In this document: one piece after another, positions 1 through 8,022 of the stretch
How the letters are laid out: every line of letters starts with the position of its first letter
How positions within the stretch are numbered: position 1 is the stretch's first letter
Assembly: GCF_000307775.2 (NCBI RefSeq)
Contig: NZ_KK020676.1
Coordinates: forward strand, 2,628,341 to 2,692,340
Length of the DNA: 64,000 nucleotides
Source of the DNA: Stutzerimonas stutzeri KOS6
GTDB taxonomy: Bacteria > Pseudomonadota > Gammaproteobacteria > Pseudomonadales > Pseudomonadaceae
Direction of reading: 5' to 3'
Position numbers and translations under genes: made by a program
Notes under the pieces: model-generated
The model's input: only the letters and a program-made list of their open reading frames with translations
Told to the model about the DNA's origin: nothing
Database searches by the model: none

Positions 1-30
1 GCGCTGCTGGATGCCGAACGCGGTGAATGA
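1..30 (+). other. Possible 3' end of an upstream gene
   Basis: The first 27 bases read as nine sense codons (ALLDAERGE) followed by TGA at 28-30, and a hairpin with a pyrimidine-rich tail follows at 52-73. This fits the tail of a plus-strand gene entering from the left edge, but nine codons are too few to identify it and the reading may be chance. Confidence 0.25.
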
Positions 31-51
31 CCAGACGATACAACTACAAGA

Positions 52-73
52 AAGGGCGCCCCATGGCGCCCTT
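52..73. terminator. Hairpin terminator, probably bidirectional
   Basis: A perfect 9-bp stem (AAGGGCGCC / GGCGCCCTT) closes a CCAT loop. It lies 14 bases beyond the stop codon of the minus-strand hsp20 gene, and a pyrimidine-rich stretch follows on the plus side. The U-tract is weak on both strands, so efficiency is uncertain. Confidence 0.6.
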
Positions 74-87
74 CTCTTCGTTGCAGA

Positions 88-534
88 TCAACCCTCCAGC
101 GCGGGTCGCTGGTCGGCATTGATCGGGATGCGCCTGGGCCTGGCCTCTTCCGGCACGACGCGCACCAGGTCGATATTGAGCAGGCCACTGCTCAGCGCAG
201 CGGCTTTCACCTCGATGTGGTCGGCCAGCCGGAACGACAGCTTGAACGCCCGCTGAGCGATGCCCTGATGCAGATAGGTGATGTTCTCGGCCTCGCTTTC
301 GCGGCGACCGCCACTGATGGTCAACACACTTCGCTCCACCTGCAGATCGAGGTCGGACTCCTCGAAGCCTGCGGCTGCAACCACGATGCGATACTGGTCG
401 TCACCGTGTTTCTCGATGTTATAGGGTGGATACGAACTGCCGGTGTCGTTGCGCAGGGCGGACTCGAACAGGTCATTGAAACGATCGAAGCCCACGGATT
501 GCCGGAACAGAGGGGCCATGGGGAACGAACTCAT
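88..534 (-). CDS. ibpA: Small heat-shock protein, Hsp20/IbpA type
   Basis: 148-residue ATP-independent holdase that binds unfolding proteins in the cytoplasm. The N-terminus (MSSFPMAPLFRQSVGFDRF) is the hydrophobic arm typical of IbpA. The alpha-crystallin domain spans roughly residues 36-130, with the usual VVAAAGFEESDLDLQVE and LTISG strands. The C-terminal tail carries the IxI motif (RRIPIN) used for oligomer assembly. The start at 534 was chosen because AGGAGG lies seven bases upstream and the domain begins as expected; the longer reading to 588 adds unconserved residues. It is transcribed alone, ending at the hairpin at 52-73. Family assignment is firm; the choice between ibpA and another hsp20 paralogue is by resemblance. 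Confidence 0.93.
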   Translation of the reverse strand: MSSFPMAPLFRQSVGFDRFNDLFESALRNDTGSSYPPYNIEKHGDDQYRIVVAAAGFEESDLDLQVERSVLTISGGRRESEAENITYLHQGIAQRAFKLSFRLADHIEVKAAALSSGLLNIDLVRVVPEEARPRRIPINADQRPALEG

Positions 535-600
535 GATAAAACCTCCTGAAATCAGCGAGTTGAAACAGACGGGACCCGAGTTCAGCATCCCGCTGAGCCC
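535..600 (-). promoter_or_regulatory. Possible ROSE-like RNA thermometer in the hsp20 leader
   Basis: Read on the minus strand, the leader directly before the start contains TCGCTGATTTCAGGAGG (542-558). A UYGCU element followed closely by the Shine-Dalgarno is the hallmark of ROSE thermometers, which sequester the ribosome site of ibpA-type mRNAs at low temperature. The longer upstream helices were not modelled. Confidence 0.45.
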
Positions 601-665
601 TAGATAGGAACCGTTCTGCAGATTTCAAGGCACAAAAAATGAGCCTGCCGACGAGAGGTAACACC

Positions 666-1412
666 ATGTCCAGAGTCATGCTGATCACAGGTGCCAGCCG
701 TGGTATCGGCGCCGCCACCGCACGGCTGGCGGCCCGCCAGGGTTATGCACTGTGCCTCAACTACCACCAACGCGAAGACGCGGCGAACCAGGTGCTCGAA
801 CAGGTCCGAGCAGCCGGCGCGGCAGCGATCACGATCAAGGCCGATGTCGCCGACGAAGAGCAGGTGCTGGGCATGTTCGACGTCATCGACCGGGAATTCG
901 GCCGTCTGGACGTGCTGGTCAACAACGCCGGCATGCTGGAACGGCAGATGCGCCTGGAGCAGATGGACGTTGCACGCTGGAGCCGCGTTTTGGGTGCCAA
1001 TGTGATCGGCAGTTTCCTGTGCGCGCGCGAAGCGATCAAGCGCATGTCCACACTCCATGGCGGCCTGGGTGGTTCGATCATCAACCTGTCCTCGATCGCC
1101 GCGCGGCTCGGCGCGCCGGGTGAGTACATCGACTATGCCGCGGCCAAGGGCGCCATCGACAGCATGACCCTGGGCCTGGCCAAGGAAGTGGCCAGCGAAG
1201 GCATTCGCGTGAACGCAGTGCGGCCGGGCGTGATTCATACCGACATCCACGCCAGTGGCGGCGAGCCAAACCGTATCGAGCGGGTCAAGGCCAGCGTACC
1301 CATGGGACGTGGCGGTCAGGCTGAAGAGATCGCCGAAGCCATACTCTGGCTGGCCAGCGAGCAGGCCAGCTACACCAGCGGCGCCTTGCTGGATGTCAGC
1401 GGCGGACGCTGA
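666..1412 (+). CDS. SDR-family NAD(P)-dependent oxidoreductase, FabG-like
   Basis: 248-residue classical short-chain dehydrogenase/reductase. The Rossmann cofactor motif GASRGIG lies near residues 8-14, NNAG near 88-91, and the catalytic Ser-Tyr-Lys set is visible (NLSS, then YAAAK). The C-terminal LDVSGG ending is typical of FabG-like enzymes. ATG 666 was chosen over 639 because the Rossmann strand begins at once (MSRVMLITGAS) and GAGAGG precedes it. It is monocistronic, between divergent hsp20 and convergent dusC, so context gives no substrate. An arginine-rich NYHQREDAA stretch after beta-2 suggests NADPH preference (inference). It is not obviously the fatty-acid FabG, which normally sits in the fab cluster. 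Confidence 0.88.
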   Translation: MSRVMLITGASRGIGAATARLAARQGYALCLNYHQREDAANQVLEQVRAAGAAAITIKADVADEEQVLGMFDVIDREFGRLDVLVNNAGMLERQMRLEQMDVARWSRVLGANVIGSFLCAREAIKRMSTLHGGLGGSIINLSSIAARLGAPGEYIDYAAAKGAIDSMTLGLAKEVASEGIRVNAVRPGVIHTDIHASGGEPNRIERVKASVPMGRGGQAEEIAEAILWLASEQASYTSGALLDVSGGR

Positions 1413-1418
1413 TCGCAG

Positions 1419-2393
1419 CTAGCCCAGCGCGGTGACTCGAGCGCTACAGGTATCGACACCCAGCATCGCGTCGATTCGAGCGCAATCGCTCTCACGCCGC
1501 AAGGCAGCAAACAGCGTCACCGCCTCGGGATAGTTGCGCGTCAGCAAGGCAAGCCACTGCTTGAGCCTGCCGGGCGCGTAGCGCGGTGCGATCTTGCCGC
1601 GCGCCTGCTGCCAGAAGTCCACCAGCGCGGGCTGGAACTCTGCCCAGCTCATCTCGGCGATGTTTTGCCCCTGTTCAGCGGCGGCGATCTGCCGTGCCAG
1701 GTCGGGTCGCGAAACCAGTCCGCGACCCAGCATGATGTTCTCCGCGCCGCTGACTTCTCGACAACGACGCCAGTCATCCAGCGACCAGATATCGCCATTG
1801 GCATACACCGGCACGGCGACGATTTCCTGCACCCGGGCTATCCATTCCCAATGGGCTGGGGGCTTGTAGCCCTCGACTTTGGTACGTGCATGCACTACCA
1901 GTTGTTCTGCTCCGCCAGCCGTCAGGGCCCGTGCGCAATCGAGTGCGCCGTCCGGGCTGTCGAAGCCCAGGCGCATCTTGGCGGTCACCGGGATATGCGC
2001 CGGTACCGCCCGCCGCACCTCACAGAGTATGCGATGCAGCAGCTCCGGCTCCTTCAGCAGGATCGCGCCACCGCGCGACTTGTTCACCGTCTTCGCCGGA
2101 CAGCCGAAGTTGAGGTCGATGGCCGGCGCGCCCAGAGCGCAGGCGTAGGCAGCGTTATCTGCCAGGCAGATGGGATCGGAGCCAAGCAACTGGACTCGCA
2201 CCGGAGTACCCGCATCGGTGACAGCCCCCGCCTGCAACTCAGGCGCCAGCTTGCGAAAACTGCTCTGCGGCAGCAGCCGATCGGAGACGCGGATGAATTC
2301 GGTCACGCACCAGTCGATACCGCCCATACGGGTCAGAACGTCGCGAAGAATTTCGTCGACCAACCCTTCCATGGGTGCCAAAGCGATCTGCAT
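1419..2393 (-). CDS. dusC: tRNA-dihydrouridine(16) synthase DusC
   Basis: 324-residue FMN enzyme that reduces uridine to dihydrouridine in the tRNA D-loop. The TIM-barrel start [18 protein letters not shown] and the active-site segment [17 protein letters not shown] (catalytic Cys98) identify the Dus family. The opening APMEG and the C-terminal helical region with RNYPEA resemble DusC, the U16-specific branch, rather than DusA or DusB. ATG 2393 places the barrel start at residue 1; the longer reading to 2441 lacks conservation. It is convergent with the SDR gene, whose stop lies six bases away. Confidence 0.92.
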   Translation of the reverse strand: MQIALAPMEGLVDEILRDVLTRMGGIDWCVTEFIRVSDRLLPQSSFRKLAPELQAGAVTDAGTPVRVQLLGSDPICLADNAAYACALGAPAIDLNFGCPAKTVNKSRGGAILLKEPELLHRILCEVRRAVPAHIPVTAKMRLGFDSPDGALDCARALTAGGAEQLVVHARTKVEGYKPPAHWEWIARVQEIVAVPVYANGDIWSLDDWRRCREVSGAENIMLGRGLVSRPDLARQIAAAEQGQNIAEMSWAEFQPALVDFWQQARGKIAPRYAPGRLKQWLALLTRNYPEAVTLFAALRRESDCARIDAMLGVDTCSARVTALG

Positions 2394-2547
2394 ATCAAGC
2401 CAATAGGTGATGAAAGCCGGCATTGTACGGATGCCTGACACCTTTATGAATCACGCATGTCTTGATGACCGACTTCCGTGACGCCAGGTTAGCGGTATCC
2501 ATGGCGACCTTCGCTTCACGCCGACTGATGCCCAACGCGGGCCGGCG

Positions 2548-2868
2548 TCAATCATTGTGCTTTTCCAGCCTGGGGCGGCGGCGATGCTCCATGTCGGTTT
2601 CGTTGCCGCCATGCCCCGACTCGGTCTGCTGGTTGTCGAGCGGCCTGGCTTGTGCGCCGTCCGGCTCTGCCTGGGTCGCCTGTCCGTCCCGGTCACGCTC
2701 GATGTAGTCGATACCGTTGCCGGTCCCCATCGAGCCGTTGCCGGCTGCGCCGCGGTCTGGCGCACCGGTGTTCTGCGCAAGCAGCCCTTCGTCAACGGCA
2801 AGCTCTACGCCATGCGCAGCCGCTGTCGAAACGAGCGCTGCAAGAATTACAACCAGCTGAATATGCAT
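2548..2868 (-). CDS. Small exported hypothetical protein
   Basis: 106 residues beginning MHIQLVVILAALVSTAAAHG, a clear Sec signal peptide with probable cleavage after AAA. The mature part is hydrophilic, rich in Gly, Asp, Glu, Asn and Gln, with no cysteine or recognisable domain, and ends in a basic stretch (EHRRRPRLEKHND). GGAGGAG lies eight to nine bases before the ATG at 2868, which supports translation. I do not recognise the family. It stands alone, divergent from the small membrane gene at 3017. Confidence 0.6.
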   Translation of the reverse strand: MHIQLVVILAALVSTAAAHGVELAVDEGLLAQNTGAPDRGAAGNGSMGTGNGIDYIERDRDGQATQAEPDGAQARPLDNQQTESGHGGNETDMEHRRRPRLEKHND

Positions 2869-3016
2869 TTCCGACTCCTCCGCCTGCCCCCTCGCTGTAG
2901 GCAGTACCTCGGCCAAAGAGTGCAGCATCACCGACCGATGGCCAGCCGGAACCGCTTGCGGTCGACAGGGTCACAACCACAAGGACGATATTCAGATGGC
3001 ACAGGGGGAGCACCAA

Positions 3017-3190
3017 ATGGAACTTGCGCTGATACTCGCGATGATGATCCTCGGCTGGATCTCGGTGGCGCTCGCGATGCTGTGGGGCATGTTGCGGATC
3101 GCACGCCGGCATCCTCCTCGGCAAAGGATCATACAGCCGCCGCATGGGACCATCGGCCCCGTCGAGCCGCCTTCGTCATGCCGTGCCTGA
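3017..3190 (+). CDS. Small single-pass membrane protein, unknown function
   Basis: 57 residues: an N-terminal hydrophobic helix (about residues 3-26, ELALILAMMILGWISVALAM onward), then a basic segment (RIARRH) and a proline-rich tail. This predicts an N-out, C-in single-span inner-membrane peptide. GGGGGAG with six-base spacing precedes ATG 3017; the earlier ATG at 2996 has no such site. Its stop lies 30 bases before the first tRNA promoter. No family recognised. Confidence 0.5.
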   Translation: MELALILAMMILGWISVALAMLWGMLRIARRHPPRQRIIQPPHGTIGPVEPPSSCRA

Positions 3191-3220
3191 CGAAATAATC
3201 AGCGAATCCGAATTTAAACC

Positions 3221-3248
3221 GTGACAGCGACAGTGAAAGCTGTAGAAT
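3221..3248 (+). promoter_or_regulatory. Promoter of first initiator tRNA gene
   Basis: GTGACA (3221-3226) and TAGAAT (3243-3248) are spaced 16 bases apart and end six bases before the tRNA. The -10 region and its flanks (CTGTAGAATGCGC) are repeated before the second tRNA copy. Confidence 0.6.
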
Positions 3249-3254
3249 GCGCAT

Positions 3255-3331
<77 letters not shown>

Positions 3332-3336
3332 ATTCG

Positions 3337-3368
3337 AAAGGCCACTCAAGCGAGTGGCCTTTTTCGTT
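3337..3368 (+). terminator. Rho-independent terminator after tRNA-fMet copy 1
   Basis: AAAGGCCACTC, loop AAGC, GAGTGGCCTTTTT: an 11-bp stem running into a T-tract. The near-identical stem follows copy 2 with a different loop. Confidence 0.9.
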
Positions 3369-3459
3369 TGGACGGTTAGTTCGCCTGCCTCGGTTCGTCT
3401 CCAGAGGCAGCCTCAGCCCTCTAAGCTTTTGAATAAAAATGTGTTTTTCCGCAAAGCCG

Positions 3460-3487
3460 TTGACATTGAGCATTCGCTCTGTAGAAT
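3460..3487 (+). promoter_or_regulatory. Promoter of second initiator tRNA gene
   Basis: Consensus TTGACA (3460-3465) and TAGAAT (3482-3487) with a 16-base spacer, ending 12 bases before the tRNA. It is closer to consensus than the promoter of copy 1, so this copy may be the more strongly expressed. Confidence 0.75.
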
Positions 3488-3499
3488 GCGCCCCACAGA

Positions 3500-3576
<77 letters not shown>

Positions 3577-3583
3577 AATCACG

Positions 3584-3617
3584 AAAAGGCCACTCGAATG
3601 AGTGGCCTTTTTCGTTT
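3584..3617 (+). terminator. Rho-independent terminator after tRNA-fMet copy 2
   Basis: AAAAGGCCACTC, loop GAAT, GAGTGGCCTTTTT: same stem as the first tRNA terminator, followed by TTTTTCGTTT. Confidence 0.9.
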
Positions 3618-4126
3618 CAGTCATCCCGGATGACCGTCTTCCCCCCCTCCTTGAGAGCAGCCCTCTGCCCAACCGAATTAATTCGCGGCAGAATTAAATC
3701 GTTCCGCTGCAATAAAATTCATTTATGAAGGTCTCGGAGCAGCATCAACTGACACAATTGCGTGATCCTGGCTTATTCGGACTGGCGCTAATTGACGAGA
3801 CAACTATAACGCTCCATGCAGCCGCCTCACCCTGACGTGAAATCTACTTCCCCATTCAGATCAATTATTTAGCATCGCCAATCAACCCGCCCCGGATTGG
3901 TTCAATATTTTTTTGGCTCCCCCGCTTGACTTCACTTACGTTATGACGGATATCTATTCGCAACAGGGAGCAACAGGTTACAAAGCAGTTTAAGACCAAC
4001 CGGACAGGTCAAGTTTTGTGACGCAAGGTTTAAATCCTCTGCCTGAATAGCGGCAACCTCCAATAATATTGGAGCGGCTTTGTTCGCCATTCGATCCCGA
4101 AAAGGTCGCTGGAAAGTATTCCGGAG

Positions 4127-4138
4127 GGCGGTAGCTTT
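4127..4138 (+). promoter_or_regulatory. ops element 1
   Basis: GGCGGTAGCTTT matches the ops consensus (GGCGGTAGYNT) at which RfaH-family factors are recruited to paused RNA polymerase. It sits in a small inverted repeat (GGGC ... GCCC), as the ops hairpin on non-template DNA requires. An RfaH-like gene is encoded downstream at 12003. Confidence 0.75.
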
Positions 4139-4246
4139 GCCCAAGGAAAAACCACACTCCTCTGGATTCGCCGGCCTCAGCCAGTTGATACCCGTTAATC
4201 AGCAGTTATAAGAGCCGTACTCACACCGTCTTTTTATTAAGTCGAT

Positions 4247-4258
4247 GGCGGTAGCTTG
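4247..4258 (+). promoter_or_regulatory. ops element 2
   Basis: GGCGGTAGCTTG, again a match to the ops consensus, 120 bases after the first and about 140 bases before the first gene of the cluster. It is preceded by TTTTTATTAAGTCGAT. Confidence 0.78.
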
Positions 4259-4398
4259 TCTAAATAAAGCGACAGCGCTCGATCAATAGCGCCAAGTTAT
4301 CCGCTACTTGAAGCAGCCTAACTTAACCAGACCGTTCATCGACTATATATTCAACTACCGAATTGTTTCGCCTAGCAAAAAGCTCAGGGAGAACCATC

Positions 4399-5172
4399 AT
4401 GTCGTCTATATTCAACAGACTGGAAGAGCAGGACAAATCGCTGATAGCCAGACAAATTGATCAACAAGGCTACGCATGCTTACCCAACTTTCTCGACGAA
4501 GCTCAGTTAGTTCAACTTCGCGAACAAGTGAGCGAGCAAGCCCACCAGCACAAAGGCGAATACTTCGCGCATCACGACGGGGAACAGGTCGCCGCCTCAT
4601 TGCTCGCAGTATTGAGCGCGGAGCCTAAATTCCAGGCTCTATTGGCCGACGTGTACCGCATGGGAGCGGGCAAACCCGCACACAGCAATCGAATCTATCG
4701 GGTAATGCGCTGCGTGCAGGGTCAAACCGGCCGCCGGGAGTCGAACTGCTTCCACTACGACGCCTCGCTGGTAACTGCGCTGGTACCAGTCGAAATTCCC
4801 CAGGAAGGCGATGAACGCGGCGACCTTATGCTGTTTCCCAACCTTCGAAAAATTCGCCGCAGCGTGTTGTTCAACGTACTGGAGAAGACGCTGCTGCAAA
4901 ATCGTTTCAGCCGGAAACTGATCACTCGCGCAATTGCCAATGGCCTGCTCAAGCCCGAGCGCCTGCAACTGGTGCCGGGCAACCTCTACCTGTTCTGGGG
5001 TTATCGGACGCTGCATGCCAACGAGCCTTGCGATCCGGCGAAGCTGAGGGCTACCGCCATCTTCCACTACGGCGATCCACATGCCGGCAGCCTGCTGACC
5101 CGCTTGATCCTGAGGCTCAACCAGCGACGCGCACGCCGCGCAAGCGCCATTGGAACCCAGCAGCCAGTCTGA
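4399..5172 (+). CDS. 2-oxoglutarate/Fe(II) oxygenase-like protein (phytanoyl-CoA dioxygenase-like)
   Basis: 257 residues with an apparent double-stranded beta-helix facial triad: HYD (in CFHYDAS) as the HxD pair and the distal His in YRTLHANE, followed by a possible 2-oxoglutarate arginine in KLRATAIFHYGD. This pattern is that of PhyH-like oxygenases, which hydroxylate or otherwise oxidise small molecules. As first gene of the exopolysaccharide operon it might modify a sugar or its acyl decoration (inference). ATG 4399 is chosen because CAGGGAG precedes it; the reading from 4363 lacks a ribosome site. The C-terminal tail (RLNQRRARRAS) is basic and could be peripheral to the membrane. Similarity is motif-level only, so function is tentative. 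Confidence 0.62.
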   Translation: MSSIFNRLEEQDKSLIARQIDQQGYACLPNFLDEAQLVQLREQVSEQAHQHKGEYFAHHDGEQVAASLLAVLSAEPKFQALLADVYRMGAGKPAHSNRIYRVMRCVQGQTGRRESNCFHYDASLVTALVPVEIPQEGDERGDLMLFPNLRKIRRSVLFNVLEKTLLQNRFSRKLITRAIANGLLKPERLQLVPGNLYLFWGYRTLHANEPCDPAKLRATAIFHYGDPHAGSLLTRLILRLNQRRARRASAIGTQQPV

Positions 5173-5254
5173 ACGGCTGCCGCGGGTGCATGACAACGCG
5201 ATCTCGCTTCCGAATACCGGCCGGACGGCTGGTGTATTCGATAAGGAAATCCTC

Positions 5255-6436
5255 ATGATCAACGTGACCAAGTCCTATCTGGGCAGCAAGAACAAGTTCA
5301 AGTCATACGTCGACAGGATCTACAACACCGGCTGGCTCACCAACCATGGGCCGCTGGTTACAGCGCTCGAGCAGCGACTCAAGGATTATCTGGGCGTGAG
5401 GAACATCATTCTCACCAACAATGGAACCATTGCCCTACAGATCGCCTATCGAGCGCTCGGTATCTCCGGTAGCGCGATCACCACCCCATTCAGCTTTGTC
5501 GCCACGACCAGTTCGCTGCAATGGGAAGGCATCAAACCGATCTTCGCCGACATCGACCCGGCTACCTGGAACCTCGATCCGGCGCAGATCGAAAGAAACA
5601 TCGGCCGTGACACCAGCGCAATCGTCGCCACCCACGTATTCGGCAACCCCTGCGACGTCGAGCGCATCGAGCAGGTCGCGCGCAAGCACAACCTCAAGGT
5701 CGTCTACGACGGCGCCCATGCATTCGGCGTCCTGCACAAGGGGCGCTCGGTCTACAACTGGGGCGACATCAGCACGCTGAGCTTCCATGCCACCAAGCTG
5801 TTTCACACCATCGAGGGCGGCGCCATCGTGACCAACGATGATGAACTTGCCGAGCGAGTCCGGCTGCTCTGCAACTTCGGCATCGTTGATGCCGACCAGA
5901 TCGAAGGGATCGGTATCAACGCCAAGCTCAACGAATTTTCAGCGGCGATGGGCATGTGCGTGCTTGATGACATCGAACTGATCCTGGAATGCCGCGAGGA
6001 GATCGGTCGGCGCTATGAGCGGTGCCTTGGCGACCACTTCGACCTGCAGAAAGCGCAACCAGAATCCCGCTGCAACTACAGCTATTTTCCCATCGCACTT
6101 GCCGATGAGAGCCAGTTGCTGCGCTGTCGGACGCAACTCAACGAGAACGGCATCAATCCGCGCCGCTACTTCTATCCCTCGCTGGATACGCTCGAGTACC
6201 TGCAGCCCCAGAGTCCCCAGCCTCAGTCTCGCTCGCTGAGCCGCAGGGTGCTGTGCCTGCCGATCTACCCGGGCCTGCCACGCAAGGTGCAGGAGAAGGT
6301 CATGCAGACGCTGGTCCAGGAATCCATCCACAGCACGCAATCGAGCCGGTTCATGTTCCGGCCGCTCGTCGAAGCCTTTGGGGCGCTAGGCGTCGCGGAC
6401 CAGATACCAGCCACCGAGTGCAAGCGCATTTCCTGA
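5255..6436 (+). CDS. DegT/DnrJ/EryC1/StrS-family sugar aminotransferase
   Basis: 393-residue PLP enzyme of the nucleotide-sugar aminotransferase family, which converts keto-sugars to amino-sugars in the cytoplasm. Visible are NNGTIALQIA (phosphate binding), YDGAHAFG with Asp152 for the pyridine nitrogen, and SFHATKLFHTIEGG with Lys181 as Schiff-base lysine. Length is as usual for the family. TAAGGAAA precedes ATG 5255, and the in-frame extension back to 5150 overlaps the previous gene and is unconserved. With the WbqC-like gene downstream it suggests that the repeat unit contains an N-acylated amino-deoxy sugar such as a viosamine or quinovosamine type (inference). Confidence 0.88.
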   Translation: MINVTKSYLGSKNKFKSYVDRIYNTGWLTNHGPLVTALEQRLKDYLGVRNIILTNNGTIALQIAYRALGISGSAITTPFSFVATTSSLQWEGIKPIFADIDPATWNLDPAQIERNIGRDTSAIVATHVFGNPCDVERIEQVARKHNLKVVYDGAHAFGVLHKGRSVYNWGDISTLSFHATKLFHTIEGGAIVTNDDELAERVRLLCNFGIVDADQIEGIGINAKLNEFSAAMGMCVLDDIELILECREEIGRRYERCLGDHFDLQKAQPESRCNYSYFPIALADESQLLRCRTQLNENGINPRRYFYPSLDTLEYLQPQSPQPQSRSLSRRVLCLPIYPGLPRKVQEKVMQTLVQESIHSTQSSRFMFRPLVEAFGALGVADQIPATECKRIS

Positions 6437-6459
6437 CCCATCAAGGGCGACCACAGCTC

Positions 6460-8022
6460 ATGTCAGATCCCAAGCGGCCGTCGGTGATTCGCAACACCGG
6501 CCTGAATTACCTCGGCCAGGCCTATGCACTGCTGATCGGTATCCTGATCCTTCCGTTCTATCTGGGGCATCTGGGCGCGGAAGCCTACGGGCTCATCGGT
6601 TTCTTCGCCGTCCTTCAGGCGTGGCTGCAGTTGCTCGACGCCGGAATGTCGCCAGCACTGGTGCGGCAGGTGGCGCATTATCGGGGCCAGGGCGACATCG
6701 CTGCACGCCCCGGTCCTGCCGGTCGGCTGTTGCGCTCATTCGAGCTGCTGCTGTTGCCGATTGCCCTGGCTGCCAGCGTCGCCATCTACCTGGCCAGCGG
6801 ATGGATTGCCCACACCTGGCTGCAGGCCCGGGAGCTGAGCCCCGGCACGATCATGCAGTGCATCAGCCTGATGGGGCTGATGGTGGGCATGCGCCTGTAT
6901 GTGACGCTTTACAAGAGTGGTTTGCAAGGCGTCGAGCTGCACGGCTGGCTGAACGCCGCCAACATGCTGATCGCGACCCTGCGCTACTTCGGCGGGCTGT
7001 TTCTGGTCGCTTACGTCTCGCAGGAGCCACTGCACTTCTTCGTATTCCAGACAGCGGTCACGCTTGTGGAAACGCTTGCCTTTGCTGGCAAGGCCTATGC
7101 CCAGCTGGCCAGCCCCCGCCTGTTCAGCGGTATCGACTGGCGAGTGGTCAGGCCGGTCCTGCCGTTCGCCGGCGGCATGTGCTTCACCTCGTTGCTCTGG
7201 ATCGTGCTGACGCAGCTGGACAAGGTATTGCTCTCCAAGGTGCTGCTGCTCAAGGAGTACGGTTATTTCTCACTGGTAGCACTGATCACCACCGGCATCA
7301 TGACCCTGACCAACCCGCTGGTGCAGACGCTGCTGCCGCGCATGACCATGCTCGTCGCCGAAGGGCGCATCGACGAGATGGAAAAGCTCTACCTGAATGC
7401 CAGCCGCTTCGTCTGCAGCGTGCTGTTTCCGATGGCTGCAGTGATCGCCTGGCACGGGCAGTCGCTGATATTCGCCTGGACCGGCGACCCGCTTGCCGCC
7501 GAGTGGAGCGCGCGCATGCTGTTGTGGTACGCGCCGGGCAGCGCATTGATGGCCGTGGGAGCCTTCCAGTTCTACCTGCAGTACGCCTACGGCCAGCTGC
7601 GCCTGCACATCTGGTACAGCGTGATCTCGACGGCCATCAGCGTCCCCATCGTGGTCTACGCCGCTCTTGTGCATGGCGCCTACGGTGCAGCCCTGGCCTG
7701 GTTCTTCCTGCGGCTGGCGACCTTCATGGTCTGGCCACCGATGGTCCACCGACGCTTCGCCCGTGACCTTCATCGCACCTGGCTGAGCGAAATGCTGCGA
7801 ATCACCGCGATGACCGCCCTGGGCCTGCTCATAGGTGAACCGCTGTTCGCGCTCATCGTCAGCGAAAACCGTTTCGAGATCCTGGTGGCGCTCGCCACAA
7901 GCGGGTCGATCTGCCTGCTGCTGGTCGCCGCCAGTTCGAAGCCACTCCTACTCAAGCTGCATCTACTCATCACCAAGCGGGCATCCAAAGATGGAATTGA
8001 AGAGCGAGCGAGCCTTGATTGA
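6460..8022 (+). CDS. Polysaccharide repeat-unit flippase, Wzx-like
   Basis: 520-residue multi-pass membrane protein of the MOP superfamily that would flip undecaprenyl-PP-linked repeat units across the inner membrane. It starts VIRNTGLNYLGQAYALLIGILILPFYLGHLG, the standard first helix of Wzx/RfbX proteins, and has about 12-14 hydrophobic segments (LLPIALAASVAIYLASGWI and AVIAWHGQSLIFAWTG among others). ATG 6460 puts this helix at the N-terminus; the upstream extension overlaps the aminotransferase. Its 3' end overlaps the next gene by 32 bases, indicating translational coupling. Confidence 0.88.
   Translation: MSDPKRPSVIRNTGLNYLGQAYALLIGILILPFYLGHLGAEAYGLIGFFAVLQAWLQLLDAGMSPALVRQVAHYRGQGDIAARPGPAGRLLRSFELLLLPIALAASVAIYLASGWIAHTWLQARELSPGTIMQCISLMGLMVGMRLYVTLYKSGLQGVELHGWLNAANMLIATLRYFGGLFLVAYVSQEPLHFFVFQTAVTLVETLAFAGKAYAQLASPRLFSGIDWRVVRPVLPFAGGMCFTSLLWIVLTQLDKVLLSKVLLLKEYGYFSLVALITTGIMTLTNPLVQTLLPRMTMLVAEGRIDEMEKLYLNASRFVCSVLFPMAAVIAWHGQSLIFAWTGDPLAAEWSARMLLWYAPGSALMAVGAFQFYLQYAYGQLRLHIWYSVISTAISVPIVVYAALVHGAYGAALAWFFLRLATFMVWPPMVHRRFARDLHRTWLSEMLRITAMTALGLLIGEPLFALIVSENRFEILVALATSGSICLLLVAASSKPLLLKLHLLITKRASKDGIEERASLD

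Larger units (their letters stand above)
3618..4398 (+). promoter_or_regulatory. AT-richer leader region of the exopolysaccharide cluster
   Basis: About 780 bases without a convincing gene, clearly richer in A+T than its surroundings. It carries two ops elements (4127 and 4247), which places much of it inside a transcribed leader. AT-rich stretches such as CAATATTTTTTTGG near 3902 could hold the promoter, but I cannot fix a single -10/-35 pair. The lower GC also suggests different ancestry or a silenced, H-NS/MvaT-bound region (inference). Confidence 0.6.

Noticed and set aside
3941-4144. 67-residue minus-strand reading frame in the cluster leader
   Set aside because: It runs antisense across ops element 1, has no ribosome site or domain, and lies in AT-rich leader DNA.
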